Numbered from the stretch's first letter, positions 26,341 through 35,889 are shown. The stretch is DNA of 64,000 nucleotides from Proteus penneri (GCF_003144535.1 NZ_PHFJ01000003.1:186001-250000), one strand, 5' to 3'. A program made the numbers and translations. Notes: generated by a model from the letters alone, not told the origin.

Positions 26341-27507
26341 TTAAGCACTTCTTCCAGACGTTGGGAAAGTCCCTTTGATTAAGGCTTGAGGGCGATAATG
26401 GGCTAATGCTAAACGTTCTTCACACAAAATGGTCAGCATATTCTTCACGAAATTATCACGATCTTCTCGACTCACTTCGATAACTGCATTCATTCGATCC
26501 CATACTTGAGACGCCAAATCAAATGCACCAACAGTAAACTCACCTTGTTTTTGTGCTTTTGTTGGAACAACAGGTAATCCCCACATTACATTTGAAGTAA
26601 ACGCTTGTGGACCACCAAAAATATAACGCCCTTCTTTATCTTTCATTAACGCAATGGCATGCCAATCACGAGGATTTAAAATAATACCAGAGGCGCTAAA
26701 TTCAGATTCTGTTACCTGATAAATGGCATGAGCAATCAGGTCAGCATGCGTGTCACCCGTAGCACTCAACGTGGTATCATAGGCCGTGGCAACATGATTA
26801 ATCCCCGTCAAATTATCCGCAGTACCGTCACCATTGAGTAATTGCTCCTCTTCCACTAACGCTAAGCCATACAATAAGCGGTTATTAACGTAAGACTGTA
26901 ACTGCACAGCATCATCCATCACTTGGCGAGACGCTTGGATCCAATGAGCAATAGTGATCACATTTGCCGTTTGTTTTTCAAAAGTCAGATTAGATTCTGG
27001 TTTTTGTGCCTTTTCTTTCACAGGTGCCGCGCTATTGGTAAACAATTTTTCGCGTACATATTCCAGTGAGTTACTGGAAATACGACCTTGTGCTAATAAA
27101 TCGCGGATAACTAAACGACGCATACCCGGCATAATAATACCCGGTACTTGCATCGGCTGAATGAGAACTCCGGCTGAACTCACATCACTGCCTAATGATT
27201 TATTAAACGTTTTCACTTCATAAGAAGCCTGACTCCCATTCCATGATTTTGTCAGCGCTTCTGCTGCTCGCTCAGAAAAATCTTTTTTCACATTAGGATC
27301 ATCAGCACTCGTTGCCCCTTTCTGCTCTAAATCAAACAGACGCTCACCGGCTTTTTTTAATTCCTCTTGAACTAAGGCTAAATCTGTTTGTAATTGCTTT
27401 GAAACTACGCCAGTAGCTTCAATTTCTTTCTTCTGTGCATCGAAAAGCTCTTGCACCTTTTTTTGTGATCCTTCGATGGCTTCTTGGATAATAGCTAAGT
27501 CAGACAT
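26341..27507 (-). CDS. Major capsid protein, HK97 fold
   Basis: A 388-residue protein with an N-terminal coiled-coil delta domain (about 1-105: AIIQEAIEGSQKKVQELFDA, LEQKGATSADDPN) removed by the prohead protease in relatives, then the HK97-fold body (MQVPGIIMPGMRRLVIRDLL, ALVEEEQLLNGDGTADNLTG, MWGLPVVPTKAQKQGEFTVG). It follows the protease gene by 3 bases. Confidence 0.93.
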   Translation of the reverse strand: MSDLAIIQEAIEGSQKKVQELFDAQKKEIEATGVVSKQLQTDLALVQEELKKAGERLFDLEQKGATSADDPNVKKDFSERAAEALTKSWNGSQASYEVKTFNKSLGSDVSSAGVLIQPMQVPGIIMPGMRRLVIRDLLAQGRISSNSLEYVREKLFTNSAAPVKEKAQKPESNLTFEKQTANVITIAHWIQASRQVMDDAVQLQSYVNNRLLYGLALVEEEQLLNGDGTADNLTGINHVATAYDTTLSATGDTHADLIAHAIYQVTESEFSASGIILNPRDWHAIALMKDKEGRYIFGGPQAFTSNVMWGLPVVPTKAQKQGEFTVGAFDLASQVWDRMNAVIEVSREDRDNFVKNMLTILCEERLALAHYRPQALIKGTFPTSGRSA

Positions 27508-27510
27508 ATT

Positions 27511-28179
27511 CTATCCTTTCAGATTAAATGCATTAATTTGGTTAACAATAGATGCGACTAGGGATTGTTGAGTGTCATCGGACTCACTCCGAATAGCGGA
27601 TTTGAAGCGGGAAATAAAACCGACTGCTTCTGATTTTGATAAACCGGCTGACTCTCTCAGCCAATCCTCAATATCTCGGATCGTTAATAACCCATCAATG
27701 CTCTTGAGTGATGAAACCTGTGCTTGGTCATTAGCGGGAAATGTACAAATACTAATTTCACGTAACAGGGAGATATTTTTAAAAATACGACCTGAAGGTG
27801 TTCGCTCAAAGTCATTACGCAGACAACCGAATCCGATAGAAAGCCCGTCAACCGTGCCATGCTTCATTGCCGCTTTTAGATCTTGAGCCGCACTATGACC
27901 GGGTGTCAGTTGTCCTCTTACACGTAATCCTTTTTGATCTTCCTCCATGTACTCCCATTTCCCCACAGGAAGCTCCCAGACTCGATGGTTATAAAACATA
28001 GCGACTTTTTGTTTTTGCTTATCTAAAACATGCTTAAACGCACCGGGTAAAATAATGTCACCATCGGAATCTTGATGACTAAATACAGAGGCATAACCTT
28101 CGAAAACGCCTTGTGTGCCATCACCCGTAAATTTGATTTCCGCTTCATCAAAATTCAGTGTTTTTCTAATATCAGGCAT
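27511..28179 (-). CDS. HK97-family prohead protease
   Basis: A 222-residue protein. FEGYASVFSHQDSDGDIILP and KQKVAMFYNHRVWELPVGKW contain the His of the catalytic pair; the Ser lies in GTVDGLSIGFG. It cleaves the capsid delta domain during maturation. It sits between portal and capsid genes as in HK97. Confidence 0.92.
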   Translation of the reverse strand: MPDIRKTLNFDEAEIKFTGDGTQGVFEGYASVFSHQDSDGDIILPGAFKHVLDKQKQKVAMFYNHRVWELPVGKWEYMEEDQKGLRVRGQLTPGHSAAQDLKAAMKHGTVDGLSIGFGCLRNDFERTPSGRIFKNISLLREISICTFPANDQAQVSSLKSIDGLLTIRDIEDWLRESAGLSKSEAVGFISRFKSAIRSESDDTQQSLVASIVNQINAFNLKG

Positions 28180-28196
28180 TGAACCCCCATAAATAA

Positions 28197-29468
28197 TTAA
28201 GCCCCACTTTCGTGAGGCTCTTTATTGAGTTGGTTAATCGGTAAATATTGTGCTTGCCGGTAAGCGACATCTCCACCTTCAAGAGGAGGATAATTATCGA
28301 GCCGTCGCATTTCATTAATAGTTCTTAGCCCCGATTCTCCCATCGCTTTCATAAACGCGGCGCGTGAAGTAGAATCGCCTCGCAATAATCCATCAAGGTT
28401 ATGTTCAGCATGGTATTTTCCCACTTCGGGGGGTTTTAGAAGCCAACGCGCAATGCAGTTTTCCCATCGGGAGATATAGGGTTGTAAGGTATATTGAAGA
28501 AAACCTAAGTTTTGTTGCTCAATACCTGTTCCCCAACTTGTTGATTTTTCAACATCACCGACTAAGTGCGGTGGAACACCAAAGAAACGCGCTAATTCAC
28601 TGACTTGAAATTTTCGGGAAGACATTGTTTCTGCATCTTGAGGACTAACGCCAATATCTTGTGCTTGAAATCCCCCTTCTAAGATCCACAATCGTTTTTT
28701 AACGGGGCCACCCGCAATTTCTTTGAAATTCTCTTCAAGTTGGCTACGTTGCTCTTTATTTAATACCTTATCGCCCGTTGTCAGAATTTTAGGAGACTTA
28801 GCCCCATTAGCGTAAAACTCACGTTGTTGATCTTCCATCGCAACGGCCGTGCTTGCTGTCTTACACGCATAAGCAATAGGCGACAATCCAACTAACCCAT
28901 TAAAACCAAACCCTTTTAAATGAAAAATTTCATGTTGTTTAAATTTCGCAAATTCATGATCACGCTGATATTTATAGATAATATTCCTCCCCTCCATGCG
29001 CACATCCATATTGGCAGACAACAGAGGAAGCAAGCTGATCACATCACCGACTTTATTTCGCTCAATCAACGCGAAAGCATTACCATAAAAGCAAAGCTGC
29101 ATAGTCATTGCCTCTCGGAATTCTTGAGCCGTCATATATTGATTGGGCGAATATCGCAGTAATCGAGCCAATGGGTGACTTAAATCGACTTTGGTTCTAT
29201 TTCCCTGTTTATCCGTTTCGAACACATCCAGTGGCAAACAAGCCGTTAACGTCGAAATTAAGCTAACACAACGCCAAACCGTTGATATTTGGAGTATTCG
29301 CTCATCATTTACAGAAGAACCACCAAGTGAGCCTTGCGCTGAGATAACGCCTGATTGTGAACCTTGTTCAGGTGTCACGAGTCTTCCCCCAACGAAGAAG
29401 GAAGCCAGACGCGCAAACCAACCATGATTAGTGCGCAAATCGATTGAATATTGTTTATCTGTCATCAC
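28197..29468 (-). CDS. Phage portal protein (HK97 family)
   Basis: A 423-residue portal. LQISTVWRCVSLISTLTACL, RYSPNQYMTAQEFREAMTMQ, YGNAFALIERN and SELARFFGVPPHLVGDVEKS are diagnostic. It forms the dodecameric DNA channel at one capsid vertex. It overlaps the terminase gene by 4 bases. Confidence 0.93.
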   Translation of the reverse strand: MMTDKQYSIDLRTNHGWFARLASFFVGGRLVTPEQGSQSGVISAQGSLGGSSVNDERILQISTVWRCVSLISTLTACLPLDVFETDKQGNRTKVDLSHPLARLLRYSPNQYMTAQEFREAMTMQLCFYGNAFALIERNKVGDVISLLPLLSANMDVRMEGRNIIYKYQRDHEFAKFKQHEIFHLKGFGFNGLVGLSPIAYACKTASTAVAMEDQQREFYANGAKSPKILTTGDKVLNKEQRSQLEENFKEIAGGPVKKRLWILEGGFQAQDIGVSPQDAETMSSRKFQVSELARFFGVPPHLVGDVEKSTSWGTGIEQQNLGFLQYTLQPYISRWENCIARWLLKPPEVGKYHAEHNLDGLLRGDSTSRAAFMKAMGESGLRTINEMRRLDNYPPLEGGDVAYRQAQYLPINQLNKEPHESGA

Positions 29469-31198
29469 ATACTCAATGGGTTAGAGAAAAAATCATCAAG
29501 GTTGCCATTATCAACCTCACCTTCCGCAGCACCAATCGCCATTGCAGAGGCCACCACACCATCGATTCGACCGGTGCTTTTTTTCTTGGCAAAGACGCGG
29601 TTATCTTTTTGGTCAGCCTCAAGCACAGCGGATGCAGCATTCCATCTCAAACAAGGATTGGTGTGGATCTCAATCTTCTTGTCATCAATGAGCTGTTCAA
29701 ACAGTTCGATAGAGTGTGGCATCCACAGCCCTGAATCTTTGGCTTTGTAATATCCTTGTCCATGCGGAGTTAAAGGAACCGTCACACCCGCGTCATCGAG
29801 TTTGGGTTCAAGGTATTTAATGCGATAAGGGTCAAAGGCAATGGCTCTCATGCTGACGTGCATCGCCATTTCAGCAATGCGTTCTGCCACAAATTCATAT
29901 CTCACCGCATTCCCTGGCGTGGTATGCATAAAACCTTGCCTTACCCATAAGTCGTAAGGCACTCGGTCGGTTTTCGCTCTATCCAATAAGGTGTCTTTGG
30001 GTGTCCAAAATTCGACATAAAGACGTTTGAGACTAGGAAAATACAAGGCTAATGCGGTTAAATCTTTGGTTCCCGATAAGTCCAGTCCGCCATAACACTC
30101 TTCACCTTGAAGGTCATCGAATGTGAACGTGTTTTCACACTGCATCCATGTTTCACTGTTAATCCACGGATTATCGGCATCCACCCACTGACAAAAATTA
30201 AGCCGACGCACAATGCTTTCTTTCGCGGGCATACCTCGGGCTTGTGTCACTTGCTCGCGTAAATAGCGATCAGAAAAGGTGTAGCCCAATGACGGATTGG
30301 CTTTCCCCCAGCAAGACTCATCCTTAAAGGGATCATCGCCCTCATCCAGTGAGCAAATATAGGAAAAGAAACTGTCGTCTTCGATAGTACCTTCGGCGAC
30401 TTTTCGTCCGTATTCATGATAGTCATAACACACGCTGGTTTTATCATGGCCACTATTGGTGATCATAAATATCAAGGCTTGTCGCCGACCTTTTGTGCCC
30501 GCTCGCATCATCTCAACGGCGGTATTATTTTTGTGCTCATGAATTTCATCAATCAGCGCACAATGGGGACGAGGCCCTGATTGCCCATCATCCGAACTAA
30601 TCGGGCGAAAGAATGAACTCGTTTTCAAATAAGCCAAATTCCACTCTTTGCCTGTTCCGCCTGATTTGGTGATCCGCTGACTTAATGCGGGAGATTGATC
30701 AACCATCGCCACCGCATCACGAAACAAAATCATGGCTTGGTCTTTTTTCGTGGCTGCCGCATACACTTCGGCACGCGGTTCACTGTCGGCGACTAAACAA
30801 TACAGCCCAACGCCACCTGCCATCGGGGATTTTCCTGAACCTTTACCTGATTCAACGTACACCATGCGAAATCGGCGTGTGCCGTCTGTCATTTTCCAGC
30901 CAAAAATAGAGCCAATCACAAAGCATTGCCAAGGCAATAAAATAAACGGTTTCCCTTCATGCTCCCCGCCATTGAGCTTTAAGACTTTCGCGAAAAAGTC
31001 GATCACCCTTTTGACAGCCTCAACATCCCAGACTAATCCTCGTTGCTCGGCTTCATTTAAGTCTTTGAGATGACGTGCACATGCATGACGAATATCAGGC
31101 CCCGCTAAGATTTTGCCTTGATGCACGTCTTGCGCGTATTGCGTTGCGGGATCAACCGAAATATTGGTTGAGCGGATCTTCCTCTTCTTCTCCACCAT
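29465..31198 (-). CDS. terL: Terminase large subunit
   Basis: A 577-residue packaging motor. The ATPase part shows a Walker A region VESGKGSGKSPMAGG (about residue 113), a Walker B DEIHEHKNN (about 217) and coupling motif; the nuclease part begins near residue 370 (YGGLDLSGTKDLTALALYFP, first catalytic Asp) and includes AFDPYRIKYLEPKLDD. HK97-like, consistent with the HNH gene nearby and cos packaging. Confidence 0.93.
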   Translation of the reverse strand: MVEKKRKIRSTNISVDPATQYAQDVHQGKILAGPDIRHACARHLKDLNEAEQRGLVWDVEAVKRVIDFFAKVLKLNGGEHEGKPFILLPWQCFVIGSIFGWKMTDGTRRFRMVYVESGKGSGKSPMAGGVGLYCLVADSEPRAEVYAAATKKDQAMILFRDAVAMVDQSPALSQRITKSGGTGKEWNLAYLKTSSFFRPISSDDGQSGPRPHCALIDEIHEHKNNTAVEMMRAGTKGRRQALIFMITNSGHDKTSVCYDYHEYGRKVAEGTIEDDSFFSYICSLDEGDDPFKDESCWGKANPSLGYTFSDRYLREQVTQARGMPAKESIVRRLNFCQWVDADNPWINSETWMQCENTFTFDDLQGEECYGGLDLSGTKDLTALALYFPSLKRLYVEFWTPKDTLLDRAKTDRVPYDLWVRQGFMHTTPGNAVRYEFVAERIAEMAMHVSMRAIAFDPYRIKYLEPKLDDAGVTVPLTPHGQGYYKAKDSGLWMPHSIELFEQLIDDKKIEIHTNPCLRWNAASAVLEADQKDNRVFAKKKSTGRIDGVVASAMAIGAAEGEVDNGNLDDFFSNPLSM

Positions 31199-31619
31199 CC
31201 ATCTTCACCTTCGAACGAGCGGCGGGGGTTAAACCAAACTCGACTAAATAACTTTTAAAACGGCGATCTGCATCAGCCAACATGGCAACGGCAGGATTCG
31301 CTTTAATTAAAAAATCCCCTAATTGCGTTTTTGTGGTGTATGTCCGACCTTCAATGGCAATGGTGTCTCGCAATTGAAGAATATCAGCGTAGATATCACA
31401 CAGCCGTTCTAATGCCAGCGTGTCAGCCACGGTTAAAACGCCCATTCCATCGAGTAATAAGGTTAATTTTGCCCACGCCATTTTCCCCCAATCCGTTAAA
31501 TGTTCGGGTGGGCTTGGAATTTCACGTTTGGGTTGGGGTTCTTTATCGTTGAGTTTTCGTTTTCCCGGATTACCAGTGACCACCTTCAAGTGGGTCGGTT
31601 TCGGGCGTCTTCCTGCCAT
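31152..31619 (-). CDS. terS: Terminase small subunit, P27 family
   Basis: A 155-residue protein that opens MAGRRPKPTHLKVVTGNPGK, the P27-family signature, with helical body ALERLCDIYADILQLRD. It recognises the packaging site. It overlaps terL by 47 bases. Confidence 0.92.
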   Translation of the reverse strand: MAGRRPKPTHLKVVTGNPGKRKLNDKEPQPKREIPSPPEHLTDWGKMAWAKLTLLLDGMGVLTVADTLALERLCDIYADILQLRDTIAIEGRTYTTKTQLGDFLIKANPAVAMLADADRRFKSYLVEFGLTPAARSKVKMDGGEEEEDPLNQYFG

Positions 31620-31737
31620 CGGAACCTCCCAGAAAAAAACTTTTCATTTCGCGGTTGTGCACACAAATGAGGGCGCTAGGTAATCAGGGCGAAAGTGTTT
31701 GAACTTTTACCCCGCCCCCACCCTGTATTTCATGGTG

Positions 31738-32076
31738 TTATTGATGCCAATGAGAATTGGGATCGAGTGGAATGCCATCCGCATTACAGCCAATGACTTT
31801 GCCACTCTTTTCAATACGTTGTTTGGTTGAGTTATGATGCAGTTCGCATAAGCTTTGAAAGTTTTTTGTGTCCCAGAATAAGGCTTGAGCTTTTGCGATA
31901 CGTTCTTTATCACCTGATTCAAGCGCTTCTTTAAGACGATGCGGAATAATGTGGTCAACTACTGTGGCAGCAGTAATGCGCCCTTGCTCTTGGCACATAA
32001 CACAGAGCGGATGTTCATTAAGAAACGCTAATCTCACTTTAGCCCAGCGACCACCATAGACATTGCGTTTTTTCAT
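31738..32076 (-). CDS. HNH endonuclease
   Basis: A 112-residue HNH nuclease with CVMCQEQGRITAATVVDHII (Cys pair and first His) and FQSLCELHHNSTKQR (second Cys/His). In HK97-type phages this protein acts with terminase in cos cleavage. It lies 118 bases upstream of terS. Confidence 0.9.
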   Translation of the reverse strand: MKKRNVYGGRWAKVRLAFLNEHPLCVMCQEQGRITAATVVDHIIPHRLKEALESGDKERIAKAQALFWDTKNFQSLCELHHNSTKQRIEKSGKVIGCNADGIPLDPNSHWHQ

Positions 32077-32412
32077 GGTTTATCTCATTACAAATTTTCC
32101 CCAATAAAAAAGCCACCAGCGGTTAACTGATGGTTATATAAATAAATTTTATCAATATTACTCAGTGAATAAATTTATAAGGTCTTATATAATTCGTGTA
32201 GTAAAAACTCAACTAAGTAACTTTAGTTACGCTATTTACCTCATTTATTGATATAAATGTTATATCTCTGCGATATAATCATTAAATAAAGTTTAAATTA
32301 AGTAATGGAATTCAGAAATCTCATTAATTTTAAATAGTAAAATAATTAAATTAAACTTGGACTATTTTTAATTTGTTAAATTAAAATTACACTATAAAAA
32401 TGAATAAACATA
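32077..32412. other. Intergenic, possible cos region
   Basis: No gene. Very AT-rich, with a 7-bp perfect inverted repeat TTATATC...GATATAA near 32260. The position beside HNH and terminase genes is where cos is expected in HK97-like phages; I cannot point to the nick site. Confidence 0.35.
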
Positions 32413-33246
32413 CTATTCGTACCAACTGGAAGTATCAACATTAATATTATTGACATCCACAGTAATATCATTTGGGTTATTAACAGATACATATATTTCA
32501 ATAGAAAATGGATAGTTTGATGGTAGTGATGTAAAGTCCTCGCTTCCACCATATTCTTGACTCACATACACAGTACCATCAACATAAATAGAGATAAATC
32601 TATCATTAATAGTAGAAATATTAAGCTCTTCTGGAGATGTTTGTTCTATAATTACATTTTCAGCTAAGATTGATAAATCATCAGGAAAATTATTAACAAC
32701 CGCTTCAAAAACAGTAGGCTCCAAGTTACTTTCTACCGCAGAAATAACAAGTTCTTCTATTGAAGATAATTCATCTATGACATTTTTTGATAATTGAATA
32801 ATATTTTTCATATCTTCAAAAAATTTCTTCGGGCATGGTTTAAAGGATTTTTCATTTATATGTGTATACTTATTAAAAAAACGGAATTTACCCAAGTATT
32901 CACTAATAGTTAAATTTAAATCCTCAAGTGAGTATTCATCAAAAAAATCATCTGATAAAAATCCTTGAGCACAAAACTTAAGCTTTTGTCTTCTTGTTAC
33001 TTCAAATTTATCACTTTCTACCTGATACCAGCTAGTCGCTTTAACTTTATCATTAGGAGCTCTTCTTTCAATAATAGATAGAACCAATTCTCTCATTGAA
33101 AATGCAAAATTATGGAATCTCAATGGATTACCATGAGAACAATAATTCCTCAGGCTTCCAATAAATAATTCTTTTTCAAAATTAGTGACTAATACTTTTT
33201 GAAAATCAATAATAAAATCATATTCGAGTAACTTTTTTAGTTTCAT
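32413..33246 (-). CDS. Putative pPIWI-associating nuclease-like protein
   Basis: A 277-residue protein, part of no standard phage module. The N-terminal half (LRNYCSHGNPLRFHNFAFSM, RELVLSIIERRAP, KATSWYQVES, FEVTRRQKLKFCAQGFLSDD) resembles proteins labelled as predicted pPIWI-associating nucleases in databases, as I remember them; the C-terminal half is acidic, beta-rich and ends DTSSWYE. No catalytic residues can be pinned down by eye. It sits between the HNH and lysis genes, has lower GC than both, and is a candidate defence moron. Confidence 0.45.
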   Translation of the reverse strand: MKLKKLLEYDFIIDFQKVLVTNFEKELFIGSLRNYCSHGNPLRFHNFAFSMRELVLSIIERRAPNDKVKATSWYQVESDKFEVTRRQKLKFCAQGFLSDDFFDEYSLEDLNLTISEYLGKFRFFNKYTHINEKSFKPCPKKFFEDMKNIIQLSKNVIDELSSIEELVISAVESNLEPTVFEAVVNNFPDDLSILAENVIIEQTSPEELNISTINDRFISIYVDGTVYVSQEYGGSEDFTSLPSNYPFSIEIYVSVNNPNDITVDVNNINVDTSSWYE

Positions 33247-33420
33247 TACAATTATTCTCTATTGAATTGAATATTATCTTTCCAATATATCAAACAACAG
33301 CAAATAATAATACTAACCTACCCAATTAAGATAATAATTTATATCCATTATTTTGATAATGAAATTTATATAATAATCTCTATTTAACCTTATACCTCCT
33401 ATTTTGATTAGATGTATTTT

Positions 33421-33882
33421 TCATTGGACACACTCCGCTCTAATGTAATCCTGCAACCCTTTAATCATTTGCTCTGACTCTGCAATTCGCTCTCTGAGTA
33501 ACCAATAATTCCGGATAGCGGTGTCAGTAGGTCTGGCGGTGGTTGCATAAGCCAAGCTGGTGGCGGGATCACTTGTACTCTTTGGACACTCGGCTTTGAT
33601 ATACACCCGCTCAGGATGACGCTCACTAATATCACGCAAGTGGCTAATTTCATTCTTGGCATTCGCTAACTCCTGCATATATTGAATATCCAACTGATTT
33701 AATCGCATTATGCGCGCTTGATAATCAGTATTAATAGACTTCTGTTCTTCGAGAGCCACGGCCAGTTTTTTGTTGGTATCTGTCAGTGAATTAATCCTAT
33801 TAGCTTGCCAGTTAATCACCCAGTAACTACCCACAATAATGCCTACCAACGCAATGATGGCATAGAGTTTCCCGTATTTCAT
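33421..33882 (-). CDS. Rz: Rz i-spanin
   Basis: A 153-residue inner-membrane spanin: one N-terminal transmembrane segment (AIIALVGIIVGSYWVINW), then a coiled-coil periplasmic domain with ALEEQKSINTDYQARIM and ISHLRDISERHPERVY. It disrupts the outer membrane with Rz1 at lysis. Rz1 is embedded in another frame. Confidence 0.88.
   Translation of the reverse strand: MKYGKLYAIIALVGIIVGSYWVINWQANRINSLTDTNKKLAVALEEQKSINTDYQARIMRLNQLDIQYMQELANAKNEISHLRDISERHPERVYIKAECPKSTSDPATSLAYATTARPTDTAIRNYWLLRERIAESEQMIKGLQDYIRAECVQ
33465..33662 (-). CDS. Rz1: Rz1 o-spanin, embedded in Rz
   Basis: A 65-residue Pro-rich lipoprotein nested within Rz in another frame. The lipobox is LSGC (MPRMKLATCVILVSVILSGC, Cys20) and the mature chain has the expected proline-rich VQVIPPPAWLMQPPPDLLTP. 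Confidence 0.85.
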   Translation of the reverse strand: MPRMKLATCVILVSVILSGCISKPSVQRVQVIPPPAWLMQPPPDLLTPLSGIIGYSESELQSQSK

Positions 33883-33884
33883 GA

Positions 33885-34043
33885 TTAGTACCGATGATGT
33901 GAGAGTGCAATCTGACAGCGTTTTTCTAAACTAACTTGGTCTTTAGTACATGAGTTATCAATCAAGAGATAAATGCCACCAGCGACTGTAATGAGTAATG
34001 CAAGGATAAAGCTGATAATGATGATTAAAGGTTTCCATGACAT
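33885..34043 (-). CDS. Small membrane protein in lysis cassette
   Basis: A 52-residue protein (MSWKPLIIIISFILALLITV...) with one transmembrane segment and a short Cys-containing tail. I prefer this ATG to one at 34109 because the longer form only adds antisense-like basic residues inside the endolysin gene. It overlaps the endolysin end by 19 bases and precedes Rz by 2. Role in lysis is unknown. Confidence 0.6.
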   Translation of the reverse strand: MSWKPLIIIISFILALLITVAGGIYLLIDNSCTKDQVSLEKRCQIALSHHRY

Positions 34044-34495
34044 AGTGCTGACTCCGCCTCTCGACGACTGACAAGCCCTCGCCAAACCTTTCCGCCTGCA
34101 TATACCCAACGTTTCATTTCTTCACAGGCACCCGCTCTATCACCAACATTTAGTTTCTTAAGTAATGTTGAACGAGCAAATGCTGTCGTTCCCACATTAA
34201 AAGCAAAAGAATATAAAGCGGCTTTAGTATGGTCATTGAGTGGTACTTTGATTAATGCATCGACTTGCTGTTGTGTCTTAATAAAATCGTTTTGTAATAA
34301 CGCATCACATTCTTGTTGTGTGTATGTCTTACCTTGAATAATGTCTTTGCCTGTGTGCCCATAACAAACCGTCAAAACACCAGCCACATCACGATAAGGT
34401 TCATAACGCACACCTTCAAAATGGGCTATTACTACTAATGCGATGGCTGTTGCTCCCGCAGTTGTTAGCGCCGCTATTTTCTGTTTGAAAGACAT
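34025..34495 (-). CDS. R: Endolysin, T4-type lysozyme with SAR N-terminus
   Basis: A 156-residue GH24 muramidase. The catalytic Glu-Asp-Thr triad is seen in HFEGVRYEPYRDVAGVLTVC followed by YGHTGKD. The N-terminal AALTTAGATAIALVVIAHFE is a weakly hydrophobic, Ala/Gly-rich signal-anchor-release segment like that of phage 21 R. Exported by Sec, it stays tethered until the membrane is depolarised. Confidence 0.92.
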   Translation of the reverse strand: MSFKQKIAALTTAGATAIALVVIAHFEGVRYEPYRDVAGVLTVCYGHTGKDIIQGKTYTQQECDALLQNDFIKTQQQVDALIKVPLNDHTKAALYSFAFNVGTTAFARSTLLKKLNVGDRAGACEEMKRWVYAGGKVWRGLVSRREAESALCHGNL

Positions 34496-34770
34496 TAAAT
34501 ATCCTTTGGCGCTTTTACCATTAATTCAGCAAGCCTTTTTAACGTTTCGGTCGGGTTTTGTGGATCAACATGACGGACAAGCTCTTCAAATAATTGAGTG
34601 CGTTTTCGTTGCTCTCGACGAGTCATAAAATAAGTAGCTAAACCTAGAACCATGCTAAACGCCATCCCGATAACAAATCCCCATTCATATAATGAGAGAC
34701 TGGCAAAAAATGCCGTTAGGCCTGCGGTTCCGTAAGTAACATTGGTTAATTTTTCCATACGCATAGTCAC
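34495..34770 (-). CDS. S: Pinholin-like holin
   Basis: A 91-residue protein with two transmembrane segments (TYGTAGLTAFFASLSLYEWG and FVIGMAFSMVLGLATYFMTR) and a charged tail, similar in layout to phage 21 S. A pinholin suits a SAR endolysin, since small holes are enough to depolarise the membrane and free the enzyme. The tail is about 25 residues longer than in S21. It ends where R starts (34495). A 33-nt piece of this gene recurs at 382-414. Confidence 0.85.
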   Translation of the reverse strand: MTMRMEKLTNVTYGTAGLTAFFASLSLYEWGFVIGMAFSMVLGLATYFMTRREQRKRTQLFEELVRHVDPQNPTETLKRLAELMVKAPKDI

Positions 34771-34948
34771 CCCCAGAGGAGTGTCCGTTGATGATTAGTG
34801 TGAGAAAGTTAAAAGTGAAAATATAAGACTTAATTAATTTAATGATCCAGCCCAATGTGGTTGGCTGAATGAATGATCACAGGCTATTCAAGAATTCAGT
34901 GGGAGCATTAAAAATATTCAGGTGCTCGCAAATAACCAAACATTCCAA

Positions 34949-35251
34949 CTAATCGAAATTCCTTTCATAAAGAGAACATTCCAAATTAAATATCTCATCT
35001 TTATATCTTTGAATAACGCTACTTATAACCTCCTGTTGTATATCGGTAAAAGAATTCCATATAGCCAATAAAGGTGTATCATGATCCGACCAAGTTTCAC
35101 CTATAAAAATTTTATCTTTTATCATCGACTTAAAAATATCATTATCCTCCGTATTCACTTCTGATACATTATTATCAGGTAGGCGCCCAATAACGCAGGC
35201 TATATGGCCATTAGGATCTGCCAATCCAATGGTTTCATTTTTTATTTTCAT
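34949..35251 (-). CDS. Hypothetical acidic protein
   Basis: A 100-residue protein, MKIKNETIGLADPNGHIACV..., rich in Asp/Glu, with IWNSFTDIQQEVISSVIQRY near the end. No family recognised. It is divergent from the HEPN-like gene, with only 21 bases between the two start codons, so each promoter must lie inside the other gene or be shared. AGGA precedes the ATG. Confidence 0.55.
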   Translation of the reverse strand: MKIKNETIGLADPNGHIACVIGRLPDNNVSEVNTEDNDIFKSMIKDKIFIGETWSDHDTPLLAIWNSFTDIQQEVISSVIQRYKDEIFNLECSLYERNFD

Positions 35252-35272
35252 ACAAAGTCCTATGAGGAAAGA

Positions 35273-35827
35273 ATGAATACTAAAATATTTGAAAAATTAT
35301 TTCTTGCCGATGATAAAACTCGAAATGCTGTATTAACAATTTGTGAGACCGATACTCCCCTCGTCTCAGTTTTAACACTACATTTAACTTGTGAAAATTT
35401 TTTAGAAGCTTTTATATCAGCTCATCTAAATATTGAGGATTTGTTTGCAGAAAAACCAGAAAATATTAACGATGTTAGATTTAGAATGTCCTTTGAACAT
35501 AAAAATAAGCTAGCTCAGCGATTAGGTATGCCAAAACAAGCATATGATGCTTTTTGTCATATTGATCAGATAAGAAATCAGTTTGCACATAAATTATTAC
35601 ATGCGGAAATACCCGCAGATAGAATAAATAAACTTTGCACTCTTATCGATTCAATACGCTCTTCAGAACAAGAATTAAAATTAGAAGATGAAGGTATACA
35701 CTATTCCCCTTCTAATGCAAAAAAAACATTTACCTATCGAATGTCTGATCCCGATATTCCTCAAACGTTAAAACTTTGCATCACATACTTCTCATTAATA
35801 AGAAGAGTCTCGATGATGTATCAATAA
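35273..35827 (+). CDS. HEPN-like protein (R-x4-H motif)
   Basis: A 184-residue helical protein starting MNTKIFEKLFLADD (GAGGAAAG 8 bases upstream). The segment YDAFCHIDQIRNQFAHKLLH has the R-x4-H motif (RNQFAH) of HEPN ribonucleases, preceded by helices like LTLHLTCENFLEAFISAHL. It resembles MltR/HEPN-type solitary proteins. HEPN domains act as RNases in toxin-antitoxin and abortive infection systems. On the plus strand against the lysis operon, so it is separately expressed; no MNT antitoxin is adjacent, though the divergent acidic 100-residue protein could be a partner. Confidence 0.6.
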   Translation: MNTKIFEKLFLADDKTRNAVLTICETDTPLVSVLTLHLTCENFLEAFISAHLNIEDLFAEKPENINDVRFRMSFEHKNKLAQRLGMPKQAYDAFCHIDQIRNQFAHKLLHAEIPADRINKLCTLIDSIRSSEQELKLEDEGIHYSPSNAKKTFTYRMSDPDIPQTLKLCITYFSLIRRVSMMYQ

Positions 35828-35889
35828 TTATAAAAACCTACTTATAAAATAGTATGTAATTTGCCATAAACTCTTATAACTAAAAATAT

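Noticed and set aside
34043..34109. Longer N-terminus for the small lysis-cassette membrane protein
   Set aside because: The added residues come from reading inside the endolysin gene in another frame and put a basic extension before the membrane segment; the internal ATG is better.
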